Assembly (NCBI GenBank): GCA_002633005.1
Contig: NMRA01000248.1
Span: 225,664 to 289,663, forward strand
Source: Phoronis australis
Taxonomy: Eukaryota; Phoronida; Phoronidae
DNA length: 64,000 nt
Direction: 5' to 3'
The notes beneath the pieces were generated by a model. The model ran no database searches. It saw only the letters and a program-made list of their open reading frames with translations, and had not been told where the DNA came from. This document shows positions 36,379 to 47,639 of this stretch, piece after piece; position 1 is the stretch's first letter; every line of letters begins with the position of its first letter. A program made the position numbers and the translations under genes.

Positions 36379-37929
36379 GGTGCATTCCACGGTATTGGTT
36401 TTGTTACAGATGCGACATTCAGACACTTTAAATTCCAATGAAATTAGTGAAGCATAACAGTTGTAAGAAATTCTAAGTACACATTACCCACTTGATGGAA
36501 GCACTTCAAGTATCAAAAGTTTCTAATTCTGCACATCATCAGTGTACTAAAATTTACTTTTAATTAGTGTTACAGATGTGACCGAAAATGCCATGGTCAA
36601 CATGCTAATGGTGGTTTGTCTAAAAACTTTGTGAACTTCTGTCTTTCATATTATAGAACTAGTTTCCCTATAGATAATTTAACTATTTATTTGGCTATAA
36701 CACGAAGAAAAGATTTTTGAACTAAAATCAAGTCTTTGCATAATTATGAGCAATTTAAAAAACATGTGCGTTACAGATGTGACTGTTACAGATGTGACTA
36801 TTTGGCACTTGCACCATACAGAGATGTAGAATGCAATTTTAATGAAAACAAAGCTTAAAGAAAATCCCATTAAGTGCATGTAAGGGGTGTGGGCAAACCA
36901 TTTTAGTGTTTTTGATAGATGGAGTTTTAAAATTTACTTTGTTTGTTGTGCACCTGTTTTGAGCTTCATTACGAAATTGTGGTCACTGAGAGAAAAATAC
37001 AAAACCTATACCAAGTAAGTCCTTAAACCACCTTGAAAAAGTTGAGTTTAGTAACAGGAGCAAATCAGGTACAACTAACTAAGGTCAACAAAAACACTCA
37101 TACACGTAACATTACAAAGTGATGTGTAATGCTGACCTGACGTACTGATCTTAAGTTCGTTTAGGCTGTGACAGTTGCTTATCCTTGCAAATTATTCTGA
37201 GCAGTGATCGATATGCAGAGCAGCGAGTTTTTCGAATATTTGGTCCAAGTCAATCCATGTGGTGTAGTCTTGTGCTGGTAAACTGAATTCAGTCTTGTTA
37301 CTATCTGTTGCTCTCATGACACTGACTTCGATACTATCTCTTTCAACCATCATGGTTTGTGCAACGTATGAGCTCCTAGGACGCAGTTGTTCCATTGACA
37401 TTATAATCCTAGTGTAAAACAATTTATCCCGGAGTCAAAACAGCTAACCAGCCCAAAAAAACACAAACCTAGACTTTTAAAACACGAACCCCAGTGATCG
37501 AACAGGGAACCTAGGCAATTTTTCAAATTTTCTAATTTAACGTCGATAGCCTCAAACTGAGCATTTTCAAGTATTTTCCATTTGTTTTCTGCATTTGTTA
37601 AAGATTAACAACAATAAAACATAACTTATGTTATACTGACTTGTTGCTTGAAACTCGTACAATTTGTGGTCACGAAATTTACTGTTCTTGTCCTGAAAAA
37701 GAGTACTTCAACTCCTCAATCTTCCCTAAATTTGTAATCGGAATTTCTGAACTCAACGCATTCACGTCAAGCTTTTTTGGTACATCATTCCTCTGAATTC
37801 TGTGACCGTTGTGATCCACCACACAAGCACATGCCATCTTTCATTGCTCACCCTGTCTAGTACACTGTACACGTCCGCGATTTAATTATCAACACTTGTA
37901 TTGCTAGAGATCGGTCATAAGTCGTCTAA
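36379..37929. mobile_element. Mobile element copy 1 (GGTGCATTCC family), truncated by a gap
   Basis: Begins GGTGCATTCCACGGTATT and is collinear with 43680-45143, with one internal segment (about 36800-37000) absent from the other copy. It carries GTTACAGATGTGAC or a one-base variant at 36403, 36569, 36770 and 36785. The right end is missing because the contig stops at the N at 37930. It carries the orphan gene on its minus strand. Confidence 0.65.
37192..37837 (-). CDS. Orphan two-exon gene carried by mobile element copy 1
   Basis: Exon 1 (37683-37837) starts MACACVVDHNGHRIQRND and ends in phase 2 before a GTAAAT donor. Exon 2 (37192-37408) starts in phase 2 after ACACTAG and ends with TAA. 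Joined, they encode 123 residues with no signal peptide and no membrane segment: a hydrophilic N-terminal half, a central MEQLRPRSSYVAQTMM segment and a C-terminal stretch DYTTWIDLDQIFEKLAALHI that may be helical. I do not recognise the family. Support is matching phases, splice sites and an open frame; the second copy is broken in exon 1 while its exon 2 stays open. It could instead be a fragment of a larger gene or fortuitous. Confidence 0.45.
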
Positions 37930-37930
37930 N

Positions 37931-38095
37931 TGCCGTCCCATTCATGAATGGAACATATGTGCCAAATTTCATGAACGTATGTCAAAGGGTTTTGGAGATA
38001 GAGCAGCGGACGCCGGACGCCAGACGCCGCTCGCACGGCACAGAGATGACGGCATAATGCGCCCACATATAAATATGTGGGCGCATAAAAATCTT
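37931..38095. repeat. Dispersed repeat ending in a hairpin
   Basis: A repeat unit with CGGACGCCGGACGCCAGACG ends in GATGACGGCATAATGCGCCC followed by a perfect 12-bp hairpin (arm TGCGCCCACATA). Related copies occur at about 29990-30050 and 30665-30730, so this is a family. Confidence 0.65.
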
Positions 38096-38144
38096 AGCTT
38101 TCTCCTTCAAAAAGAACTTACAACAAAACTATGATTGTACATAC

Positions 38145-39000
38145 CATCTGTAGCATCCGCTGTCATTCGTAAAACGTTTTCATCCAAACTCAGGAAACGG
38201 TGCACATGGGCTGCAGCCTAAATGGGAAAGTTGTGCAAAGTGAATCAGCGTACATTTTTGTCAAAAGCCGTACACCAGGTCGCAGCCAAGACCATTGAGA
38301 TTGGTGAATGCGATGCTCTATCTATAGACACAATTGAAACACTGAAACTACCATCAATTCTACCTTCACACGTACTCAGACACAATAGCTTCACAAACCA
38401 CTTTTAATGAACTGTGTGTCTGTAAATATTGCGGTTATTAACGTTTTAGCTACCAATGGGTGTACGATCTTTGATTAAGTAGGTCACTGGGGTTCATTTC
38501 ACTCTAGTTAAGACCACAAAGGATGACTATAGCTTTGGCAAGGACGTAATGATTCGGTAGAGTTTGTTGAACAGGGTTGCATAGTGCTTGGTCTCAACTT
38601 GACGATCATATGTGATAACTTGCAGTGATGATACAACAACTATCCAATTACCATTTTCAACCACACATCAATAAATAAATATCATCAAAACCTTAGAAAT
38701 CATTTTCATGATGCACACAAAAATCATCGTCAAATAGACAATATATGATTTGTATGCCAGTTTCTTAAGAAAAACAAATTCAATGATGAAACATAACCTG
38801 TGAATTGCAAAAATTATCTCTTAAAGCAAAATTCAAAAAACCCTGTTGTCACAAGCACAATTCCTGTCATTTCTCNCAACAGGACAATGTGTGTTTACCT
38901 GTTCATAATCTTCATTCTGCAGTGCACTCTGAACACCATCAGTGCAGAACTTGAGATCTAAAATGTCTTCCACTCTCTGCATACACGAAGTCACACGACT
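38145..39000 (-). CDS. COG4: Conserved oligomeric Golgi complex subunit 4, two internal exons
   Basis: COG4 is a subunit of the tethering complex that keeps Golgi enzymes in place during retrograde vesicle traffic. Exon A (38899-39000, phase 0 both ends) reads [20 protein letters not shown] and on through [14 protein letters not shown], matching the strongly conserved [17 protein letters not shown] region of animal COG4. Exon B (38145-38217) continues in phase with [16 protein letters not shown] and ends in phase 1. The N at 38876 lies in the intron between them. Earlier exons (higher coordinates) and later exons (lower coordinates) were not found; transposons and gaps lie on both sides. Identity of these exons is secure, but whether the gene is complete in the genome cannot be told. 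Confidence 0.9.
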
Positions 39001-39280
39001 CTGCAGCGAATAGAAACAAGCCACAACTTTAAAGCTGCTGGTTCCTTCAAAGAAACTAACATTTCATTTCGACATTTACCCCTATAAAATTACGTCAATT
39101 TATACCCAACTCAGATGAGACATGGTTTTGGGGCTTGGAAAAAAGCAATTCATTATTATTTGGGATCATGCTCATAAAATGACTCGTCGTGACAAGCTTA
39201 AGTGTAAAAGCCTAGTTTTAAGCCATGACAAACTCATCGCCATTTATTTTGCACACGACAAACTGTCAGTAAATGAATCT

Positions 39281-40667
39281 TACCGTATTCGCCGTAATAA
39301 CCGCCCAGGGCGCTTAGAAAAGTTCGGTTCAAGGGGGGCGCTTATTATAACCCAAGGCGGTTGAAACCCGGTCTCCGAAACGGGTGAAATTGGAAGCTAA
39401 GATTCATCAAATTTACATTCTCTTACGTATCTGTAATCTATGAAAGACTTCCAACAAAACTGTGGTGCATTGCTATCAAACTTTGCTGCTAAATAACGAT
39501 CATTTTACAGAAAATCGTGCTGAAATCCCAGGGCGAAAACTCGCCGACTGACTGCCTCAAAATCGCCGTCTTCGATATAGCGACTTCAATGCTTGAATAA
39601 AAATAGTTTCGACTCAAGCAAATTACCTGAAATCCTCAATAAGTTTTCTAAGTAGCGTCCCTATGACTTTTCAGTTCCCGTGAAGTTTGGATTTACGGCA
39701 GTTTTAAGTACAAATCTGCGCAACATCATGCCATCTACATGTATGATCGGCAACATGGCGAGAAAATGTCTGGACGAACACACATGTTGTTGTCACGTGA
39801 CGTTTGTTTTGAAGTTCGTCTGCGAGTAAGCGAGCGCGTGCGTGTAACCAGAGTTCATTTGCCAAAGCAGAGACCGTCTTTTAGCCAGAGCCACGCAATC
39901 TAACGAGCTAGATGTGCATTGTGTCTAAAGAAATTTGCACAAGCAGTAGGCCTAAACCAGTGCGTGTTTCATTCAGCACTTGCAGGTCTCGTGCTAAAAA
40001 CGTTCGACATTTGTTTCGGTAAGGCCCATATTAGTCGCCGTGTAGCTGGATGCCTACGTAACTGTCTGACAGTTATTTTTCGGTGTAAGGGTGTGTAAGC
40101 ATTCGCTGTCAGTTGTCATTTTATTGGATATTCGGCTTAAAAACACCAATTATGGTTAATCAAACAATCCATATAAAAAATAGCGCAAACATGTTTTATA
40201 GTATTAGAAATTGTCGGAAATTAGGGCCAATATTCATTTCTTACCGATGCTATGCTACCCATTTCATGAATGGATAGTTCCCGACTAATGTCTTTGATGA
40301 CAGCTAGGTTCATATATGTAGCGCGCGCTTTCTGGCCNNNNNNACCGAGTTATTTTTATTCATGAGACAGTCGATGTGTACTGTAAGGTCAGACCATAGT
40401 GGGACACGGTCGTCGCGAAGGTAGCAACGCTGTTGCGTTCTTTTTGAAGCGCTGTGTTACTTTGAAGTGTATAGTCACGGCTAATATACAAACGTAGCAG
40501 TGCCGCTGGTGGTCTGGAAGACCTTTTTTGATAAATTGAAGACGTTACTGTAGCCAAGTTTTAGGACTGAAGGTACGTCATGGACTGGGCGCTTATTCCA
40601 GCAAAGTCTGCAAACGCGTGGGGGGGCGCTTATAGGGGCATGGGCGGTTATTACGGCGAATACGGTA
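39281..40667. mobile_element. Non-autonomous DNA transposon with 26-bp terminal inverted repeats
   Basis: The left end starts TACCGTATTCGCCGTAATAA and the right end is its exact reverse complement, over 26 bp. A TA target duplication is possible (element then 39283-40665). Both subterminal regions carry GGGCGCTTAT-type sequence. The interior (about 1.3 kb, with a six-N gap at 40338-40343) has no transposase. It lies upstream of the COG4 exons. Confidence 0.85.
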
Positions 40668-41852
40668 TATCATATCTTTAACCGATAGGCTGGGACTGGA
40701 CCTTTTGTGCGGGCCTGCAAGAGCAGACATTCATGAGTAGTTTATTAAATAAATCGTTAATTGGTCACTAATTAGTAAGAGTCTTAATTAATGACAAGGA
40801 TTTTTATGTTTCAACGTAGAAAATAAATCTGAAACTAAATAAGGCAATCCAGATCCTCTCAAGGATACTATTGTTTCACGAAATGTAGAATATAAATAGG
40901 CAAATAAAACAACAAGAATGGATCAACTGAAATTTTCGAATGTAATAACGTCCTTTGTCAACAGAAACAGAAATAAAGTAAAATCAAACACTACATGACA
41001 ATTGACATTTAAGATATGGTGTAATGAATATGATACAGTTTTGCGTAAAAAATTCAATGATATAATTTAAGAAGTTTTTATGTTCAATACATGAGGTTCT
41101 AGTGTATTGAGCTTGTCTATCCAATATTGTTCTAAATACACTAGAACCTTATGGATTGAACATAAATTTTTGGATTTTTGGGACTTAAGATGCCACTTTC
41201 CTTCAATGGTTGGTGACTTATAATAAAATTACAGTCTTTTCGATAGCATCGCTTGTGCAGGAGGAAGCCCTCCGTGTGCTTTTCCTGATAATCTAAAACG
41301 AATACTCAATACTCCAAAAACATAACTTTGACGGAAAATTTAGAACAATAAGAAAAAAAAATAGGAAATATTAGGAATTTCAGAAAAAGTAGGAAAAGTA
41401 GGAACAGGCCAAAAGAGAAAGAAAAATTATGAACGCTTGAAAGCCTGTATTATAGCATGTTCCGCTGCCTCAGCATAATAGGTGATGATGATGAGACAAC
41501 AATGGCCATACTTCATATGAAGATGAAGAATTAATAAGTAATAAAAATAATTCTTCAAGACCAAAACTAGCATTGCACATACATTTTACACCAAGCAGAT
41601 AGTTAAATTTTGTCTTGCCAAATCTTTGAAAAGCTACAAAATATTCATAACTGTTGGTTACCCATAAAACTGAAAATAACAAGCCAAAACTAGGGTAAAA
41701 TTTATAAATTACACAGAAAAAAATCCCTAGCACTGTTCGAAACAAATACATAAACAACTGATAAGCATTGACAAATAGAAGTAACACGAACAAGAACATG
41801 AACCTCATGCCCCCCAAGGTCGCGCCTCACGTCGCGTCGCACACGACTAGTA

Positions 41853-42866
41853 CACTCGGAAACCCTATAGTCGTCCGCCTAAGCATAAAACCGGCTTGTT
41901 GTCTTACTCACCCAATTATTCCACTTCAAAGTTATGATCTGGATAGGACTTGATTTAACTCTCACAAATATATAATATTCGTTGATTCAAACGTTTTCTT
42001 TTACTTAAGCCGAGTTGTTCAACTGTGCATTGGTTTTCGGCAGCCATTTTATNACAAAAACATGCATAAATTTCTCAAACATTGTCCGATTTTGATGATT
42101 CTTTTTTATCTGCGCAACTAAATAACTCTTTGCATTTGAGATTCAGTTGCCATTTAGTAAGTGACCAAAAATTTTTATTTTAGACCGTAACACAGTCAAC
42201 TCTCGAATATGGACCTTGATTGTGATTTAGCCGTCAACGTCACTAACCGCAGCGCCACTAAACGTTAATTCAGAATATTTTTACAGTCATGGCGGAATAT
42301 CTGGCGTCTATTTTTGGAACAGAAAAAGACAAGTAAGCATGTTTAGAAATAATCGTTTTTACTGTCCGTGAATATGTAAATTTCAGTTAAATGTAATGGC
42401 ATACTAGCAAGAAATTAACGCTGTGTGACAATTCACGCTTTTGTGAACCATTTTCAGTTTGGATTCACTCGGCTGCTCGAGTTCTGACTTGGAATCCTGC
42501 TTAATCTCAAGATCGGGTATGTGTGAACTTGGAATAGCTGAGGAAACTTCACACTTTCGCTTGAATAATCACGTTCCCGTTCATAAGTATTGGCACTGCT
42601 AAAAATAAGTGATCTTGAGGTCAATAATTATAAAAATTCTTTGCAGTGAACAAAAAGATATACACTCCGAAACCCTATAGTCGTCCGCCTAAGCATAAAA
42701 CCGGTTTGTTGTCTTACTCACCCAATTATTCCACTTCAAAGTTATGATCTGAATAGGACTTGATTTAACTCTCACGAATATATAGTATTCGTTGATTCAA
42801 ACGTTTTCTTTTACTTAAGCCGAGTTGTTCAACTGTGCATTGCTTTTCGGCAGCCATTTTATAATG
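41853..42866. repeat. Direct 200-bp duplication flanking the U2AF1 exon
   Basis: 41853-42052 and 42662-42866 are near-identical (GAAACCCTATAGTCGTCCGC onward). The first copy ends at the N at 42053, so one contig end repeats sequence found 610 bp further on. Confidence 0.85.
42289..42332 (+). CDS. U2AF1: U2 small nuclear RNA auxiliary factor 35 kDa subunit, first coding exon
   Basis: The ATG at 42289 opens MAEYLASIFGTEKD and then AA before a GTAAGC donor at 42333, in phase 2. This is the invariant N-terminus of animal U2AF35 and the donor falls at the same codon as in vertebrate genes. The protein recognises the AG at 3' splice sites together with the 65 kDa subunit. The next exon, with the first CCCH zinc finger, was not found downstream in this window. 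The exon is head-to-head with the COG4 exons, which suggests divergent neighbours, if the contig order is right. Confidence 0.88.
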
Positions 42867-43313
42867 ACACCTATGGTCGTCATGTGCTGCCGCCTTTTGA
42901 AAGGACAGAAAACCACACAGAAAAAGGCCAAGAAAATAGTGGAAAGTGGTTTACAGTAACTCCACTTCAACCACAAACTGTTTTACTGGTATGATATCGA
43001 TTTTTAAATCGATTAAAATTGATTTAGAATTTCAGTTCTGGAAAATAAATCACAATTGTTTTATTCCAGGCAGACCTTACTTATTTTGTATTTTTGACCT
43101 CTTTATTTGACTTTTTGCTCTTGTTGTTCTTAACATCACTTGTCTCTGCTGTCCTTCTTTTTCTTTTCAGTTTCTCTTCATTCTCTGTTAACACCTTGTC
43201 AGCCAAAACAGGACTGTAAGCCTTTGAGACTTGGTCGGCTGAAGTTGATCATTGAACCTCGATACAATTGTTCTAATAAATTACCCATAATTGTATTGTT
43301 TGATTTTTTGTCA

Positions 43314-43620
43314 TCTTTAACAGGCTTCTGCATTCATAAATAAATAAATAAATACCCAAGTTGCATTTGAATTTTATTGCTCAATTTCTTCTTTTATGTC
43401 ATGCTGTGTTGTATGTAACAAATGCAATATAGTGAAATAAAGTCAATGTTTTACTTTATTGGTGGCCATTNCTTTAACAGGCTTCTGCATTCATAAATAA
43501 ATAAATAAATACCCAAGCTGCATTTGAATTTTATTGCTCAATCTCTTTTTTTATTTTTGATTATGTCATGCTGTGTTGTATGTAACAAATGCAATATAGT
43601 GAAATAAAGTCAATGTTTTA
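43314..43620. repeat. Direct duplication across the gap at 43471
   Basis: CTTTAACAGGCTTCTGCATT and the following AAATAAATAAATAAATACCC segment occur at 43314-43470 and again from 43472, the second time continuing further. They meet at the N. Confidence 0.85.
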
Positions 43621-43679
43621 CTTTATTGGTGGCCATTCTCTAGCAATTCAAGTATTTTAATTTTCTTCAAAATGCTTTA

Positions 43680-46273
43680 GGTGCATTCCACGGTATTGGT
43701 TTTGTTACAGATGTGACATTCAGACACTTTAAATTTCAATATAAAAGTAGTGAAGCATCACAGTGGTAAGAAATTCTAAGTACACATTACACACTTGATG
43801 GAAGCACTTCAGGTATCAAGAGTTTTTAATTCTGCACATTATAAGTGTACTAAAATTTACTTTTAATTAGTGTTACAGATGTGACCGAAAATGCCATGGT
43901 TAATGTGCTAATGGTGGTTTGTCTAAAAACTCTGTTCTGTCTTTCATATTATGGAACTAGTTTCCCTATAGATAATTTAACTATTTATTTAGCTATAACA
44001 TGAAGAAAAGGTTTTTGAACTAAAATCAAGTCTTTGTATAATTATGAGCAATTTAAAAAAACCATGTNTATAGATAATTTAACTATTTATTTGGCTATAA
44101 CACGAAGAAAAGATTTTTGAACTAAAATCAAGTCTTTGCATAATAATGAGCAATTTAAAAAACATGTGCGTTACAGATGTGACTGTTACAGATGTGACTA
44201 TACCAAGTAAGTCCTTAAACCACCTTGAAAAAGTTGAGTTTAGTAACAGGAGCAAATCAGGTACAACTAACTAACTAAGGTCAACAAAAACACTCATACA
44301 CGTAACATTACAAAGTGATGTGTAATGCTGACCTGACGTACTGATCTTAAGTCTAAAGATTAAATGTTCGTTTAGGCTGTGACAGTTGCTTATCCTGGCA
44401 AATTATGCTGAGCAGTGATCGATATGCAGAGCAGCGAGTTTCTCGAATATTTGGTCCAAGTCAATCCATGTGGTGTAGTCTTGTGCTGGTAAACTGAATG
44501 CAGTCTTGTTACTATCTGTTGCTCTCATGACACCGACTTCGATACTATCTCTTTCAACCATCATGGTTTGTGCAACGTATGAGCTCCTAGGACGCAATTG
44601 TTCCATTGAAATTATAATCCTAGTGTAAAACAATTTATCCCGGAGTCAAAACAGCTAACCAGCCCAAAAAAACACAAACCTAGACTTTTAAAACACGAAC
44701 CCCAGTGATCGAACAGGGAACTTAGGCAATTTTTCAAATTTTCTAATTCAACGTGGATAGCCTCACACTGAGCATTTTCAAGTATTTTCCATTTGTTTTC
44801 TGCATTTGTTAAAGATTGACAACAATAAAACATAACTTATGTTATATTGCCTTGTTGCTTGAAACTCGTACAATTTGTGGTCACCAAATTTACTGTTCTT
44901 GTCCTCAAAAAGAGTACTTCAACTCCTCAATGTTCCCTAAATTTGTAATCGGAATTTCTGAACTCAACGCATTCACGTCAAGCTTTTATGGTACATCATT
45001 CCTCTGAATTCTGTGACCGTTGTGGCGTCCACCACACAAGCACATGCCATCTTTCATTGCTCACCTTGTCTAGTACACTGTACACGTCCGCAATTTAATT
45101 ATCAACACTTGTATTGCTAGAGATCGGTCATAAGTCGTCTAAAACAACATATCACATCAACTATTTAAAATAGGAAGATTTATCGTTTCATCAAAATGTG
45201 AAATTGATACACCTCGTATGAACACAGAGCCCTTTAAAGGTACTAAGGCACTATTTTCTTGTGACAAACAATGTTGGAAAGCAAGTAGGGAGTGGTGTTT
45301 CGGCCATTGGTGTCTTGTCTGATCCCCAGGGTTTCTGTTTTAGAGGTCGGGGTTTGTGTTTTTCGGGCTGGTTAGCTGCTTTGAAGGTGCTGTAAAACAT
45401 TTTTGACTCTGGGATATCTGCTTTACACCATAATTCCAGTTTTGATGAACACCTTGCTTGAAACGAATACCTCTGAATTCAACAATCACATAATCACTGA
45501 CCGAAAAAAACACTGATCAGAGCCTCTGATGAAGGATATGTCTCTGGTGTGAATTGGGCGGATATCAGCTGGTGCTTCGGGTGAAGTTTGTGGATTTTCA
45601 GCTAGTGGCTGTGGTGAATGAGGGGGGCTTTCAGTGCATATATTCTTCACCACAGTGTTTGTCAACATTAGCCTTGAACTATCGCTAAATGGGGAGTTCT
45701 TGGCTCAGTGGTTTCAACAATTCTTCATAAATATTTGTAACATACTGTTACAGATGTGACTTAAAATGTTTTTTTGATTTTTTGGAAAAGGATTGAGATA
45801 CCCTTGAGAAATTTTGCTCAATTATGTTGATTAGGGTGAATAAAGAGGAAATTAAATTGTGTTAAAATTGATTCACTTTTTTCCTAAAATCAAAACTTTT
45901 GTTACTTAAATGTTACAGATGTGACTTTTACTAATTTAAAAGTTTAATTGGAAATACTAATTATCAAAAAATCAGGTAGTTTCAACTGTCAGTATACTTC
46001 TTGTGTAGTAAATGATATATTAAAACAATTTTGGCATCAATTTCTTCACGTGTGTAGAAAAAATTATGAAAAAAGTTATGTCACATCTGTAACACACAAT
46101 TTTACAAATAAGAGATAAACCTTCCGATAAAAGCAAAATTTCTAAGACTAACAGAAAATGGACCTGCAGACAACAAAATTCAATGATTAAACTAAGTGTA
46201 AACATCAAAAATGAAAGTTTAATGGGAGATTTGAAATTTTTAAGTCCATGGCACAAATACCGAGGAATGCACC
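43680..46273. mobile_element. Mobile element copy 2 (GGTGCATTCC family), both ends present
   Basis: Left end GGTGCATTCCACGGTATT; right end is the reverse complement of GGTGCATTCCTCGGTATT. The 14-mer GTTACAGATGTGAC occurs in plus orientation at 43704, 43872, 44170, 44185, 45747 and 45912 and in minus orientation at 46080 near the right end. This resembles the subterminal repeats used as transposase binding sites in several DNA transposon groups. No target duplication and no recognisable transposase were seen. An internal N at 44068 joins two overlapping copies of about 100 bp. Confidence 0.65.
44403..45050 (-). pseudogene. Broken copy of the orphan gene in mobile element copy 2
   Basis: Aligns with the gene at 37192-37837. 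Exon 2 (44403-44619) stays open, with amino-acid changes Met to Ile, Ser to Gly and Glu to Ala at two sites plus silent changes. Exon 1 has a two-base insertion near its start and in-frame stop codons further on, so it cannot make the same product. Confidence 0.5.
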
Positions 46274-47300
46274 TGTTCCGAAACTAAGAAAGCGTGTGAC
46301 CTCCTTTTACAAACCACATTGAGAACATTTTCGTGTCTCTCATTGAATTTTTGTTGGCAAGGCAAAGAATTTCACAACACACATCCACGGGTATTTATCA
46401 AATTTTCTCACGTCGGGTGTTGCAACCCACAGCACAGCATTGGAAAGATGGATACAGTAATGCAACCGAGCTGTGAAACTGCATGGCACAAAAACGAAGC
46501 AATTGTGCCTGATGGATGCTTACTGCATTGTGGGTAAATTCAGTGATATTTGAGTGTCGTTGTGTAATTCAGGATGGCCCTATTATCCAATTTTTCTTTA
46601 CAAAGCTGTTTAACTTGAAAACAAATGTATAGCAATGAGCGTGAGCATGTTTCTTACCTTCATGTTATAAACAGAAAAATACTTTATGACACCATCAATT
46701 AATGAAATTGCCTTGTTTCATTTCATAACCCTAGCAAAGTACACAAGTTCAATCATGTTTCACAAACAGATGCAGGGATATTCCTGGACAGCATCGTTGC
46801 ACCATAAGTGCATCAAAAATAAGAAGGCGCAAGTACATTGCAGCAGTGCGCAAAAGCTTGCTTTCTAATAGTGACAATCACCCACAAAGATGGAATAATT
46901 GAAATACACCCTGAGCGTTGAAAATGTGTATTCCTAACAGTCTAACACATCAAATATCGACTTAAATCTAAATGCCCTTTCCAAACATGTAGCGTCCGTA
47001 GATCTCTCTAAACATGTTAACTAACTGTTACTCAGTGTTTTATCTTATGAAATCTGCTTCTGGACCCACTACTAGGAATACATCGACTAAGTCAATCTGA
47101 AGATAGTTTGTAAACGTCCACGCTGACGACGTCCGCCATTTTGAATTAGTTGTAGAATTTCAAATAATGGAAAGAAAGTCATGTGGGATAGAGTATGCCT
47201 GTCTTCTGACAGCCTTGATCTGTAAGAACTGTGACTTCATCATTACGCTGCCAGTAGCCTTTGGAGAAATCTTGGCACCAAAAAGCGATTGAAAAGGAAC
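46274..47300. other. Non-coding interval
   Basis: No supported gene. Short open frames (for example near 46.4 and 46.75 kb) lack splice or domain evidence. Confidence 0.4.
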
Positions 47301-47535
47301 AAAGAACTCACCTCACAATGCCCGCCAACCGCGTTGCAACCGCTCTAGTAACCGCTCAAACCTGATGCACTTTAGGCGACATCTGCCGGACACCACAACA
47401 CTGAGCGCAGCTGGAGCCAAGGAGTGCCAGTAAGGTACTTTGCTGGAGCACCGCGGGACTGGACCCGCACACGCTGTTTTCACTGTCGGCGCAAACGCAG
47501 GTCTCAAGACACTCGACTCTCAAAGTAATCTCAAT

Positions 47536-47638
47536 ATGGATTTCACATCGGCCATTTCACTACTCATGAGACATTTCACTGGGCGGCACGGAGCAGTGGA
47601 GGGGGCTGTCATGATAGCCGCCGGGATCATCGAAACAA
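47536..47638 (+). CDS. Possible first coding exon in a GC-rich, CpG-rich segment
   Basis: An ATG at 47536 opens MDFTSAISLLMRHFTGRHGA and then VEGAVMIAAGIIETS before a GTAACC donor, in phase 1. The surrounding 350 bp (47300-47650) are unusually CpG-rich for this window, as at a housekeeping promoter. The peptide has no family I recognise and no second exon was found. Confidence 0.25.
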
Positions 47639-47639
47639 G

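Noticed and set aside
37541-37600. Frame ENKWKILENAQFEAID present in both mobile-element copies as a third exon of the orphan gene
   Set aside because: Its acceptor phase does not fit exon 1, and direct splicing of exons 1 and 2 is already in phase.
42440-42560. Minus-strand acidic/serine-rich frame (IPDLEIKQDSKSELEQ) as the COG4 N-terminal exon
   Set aside because: It does not match COG4 N-terminal conservation, lacks a suitable start, and lies inside the first intron of U2AF1.
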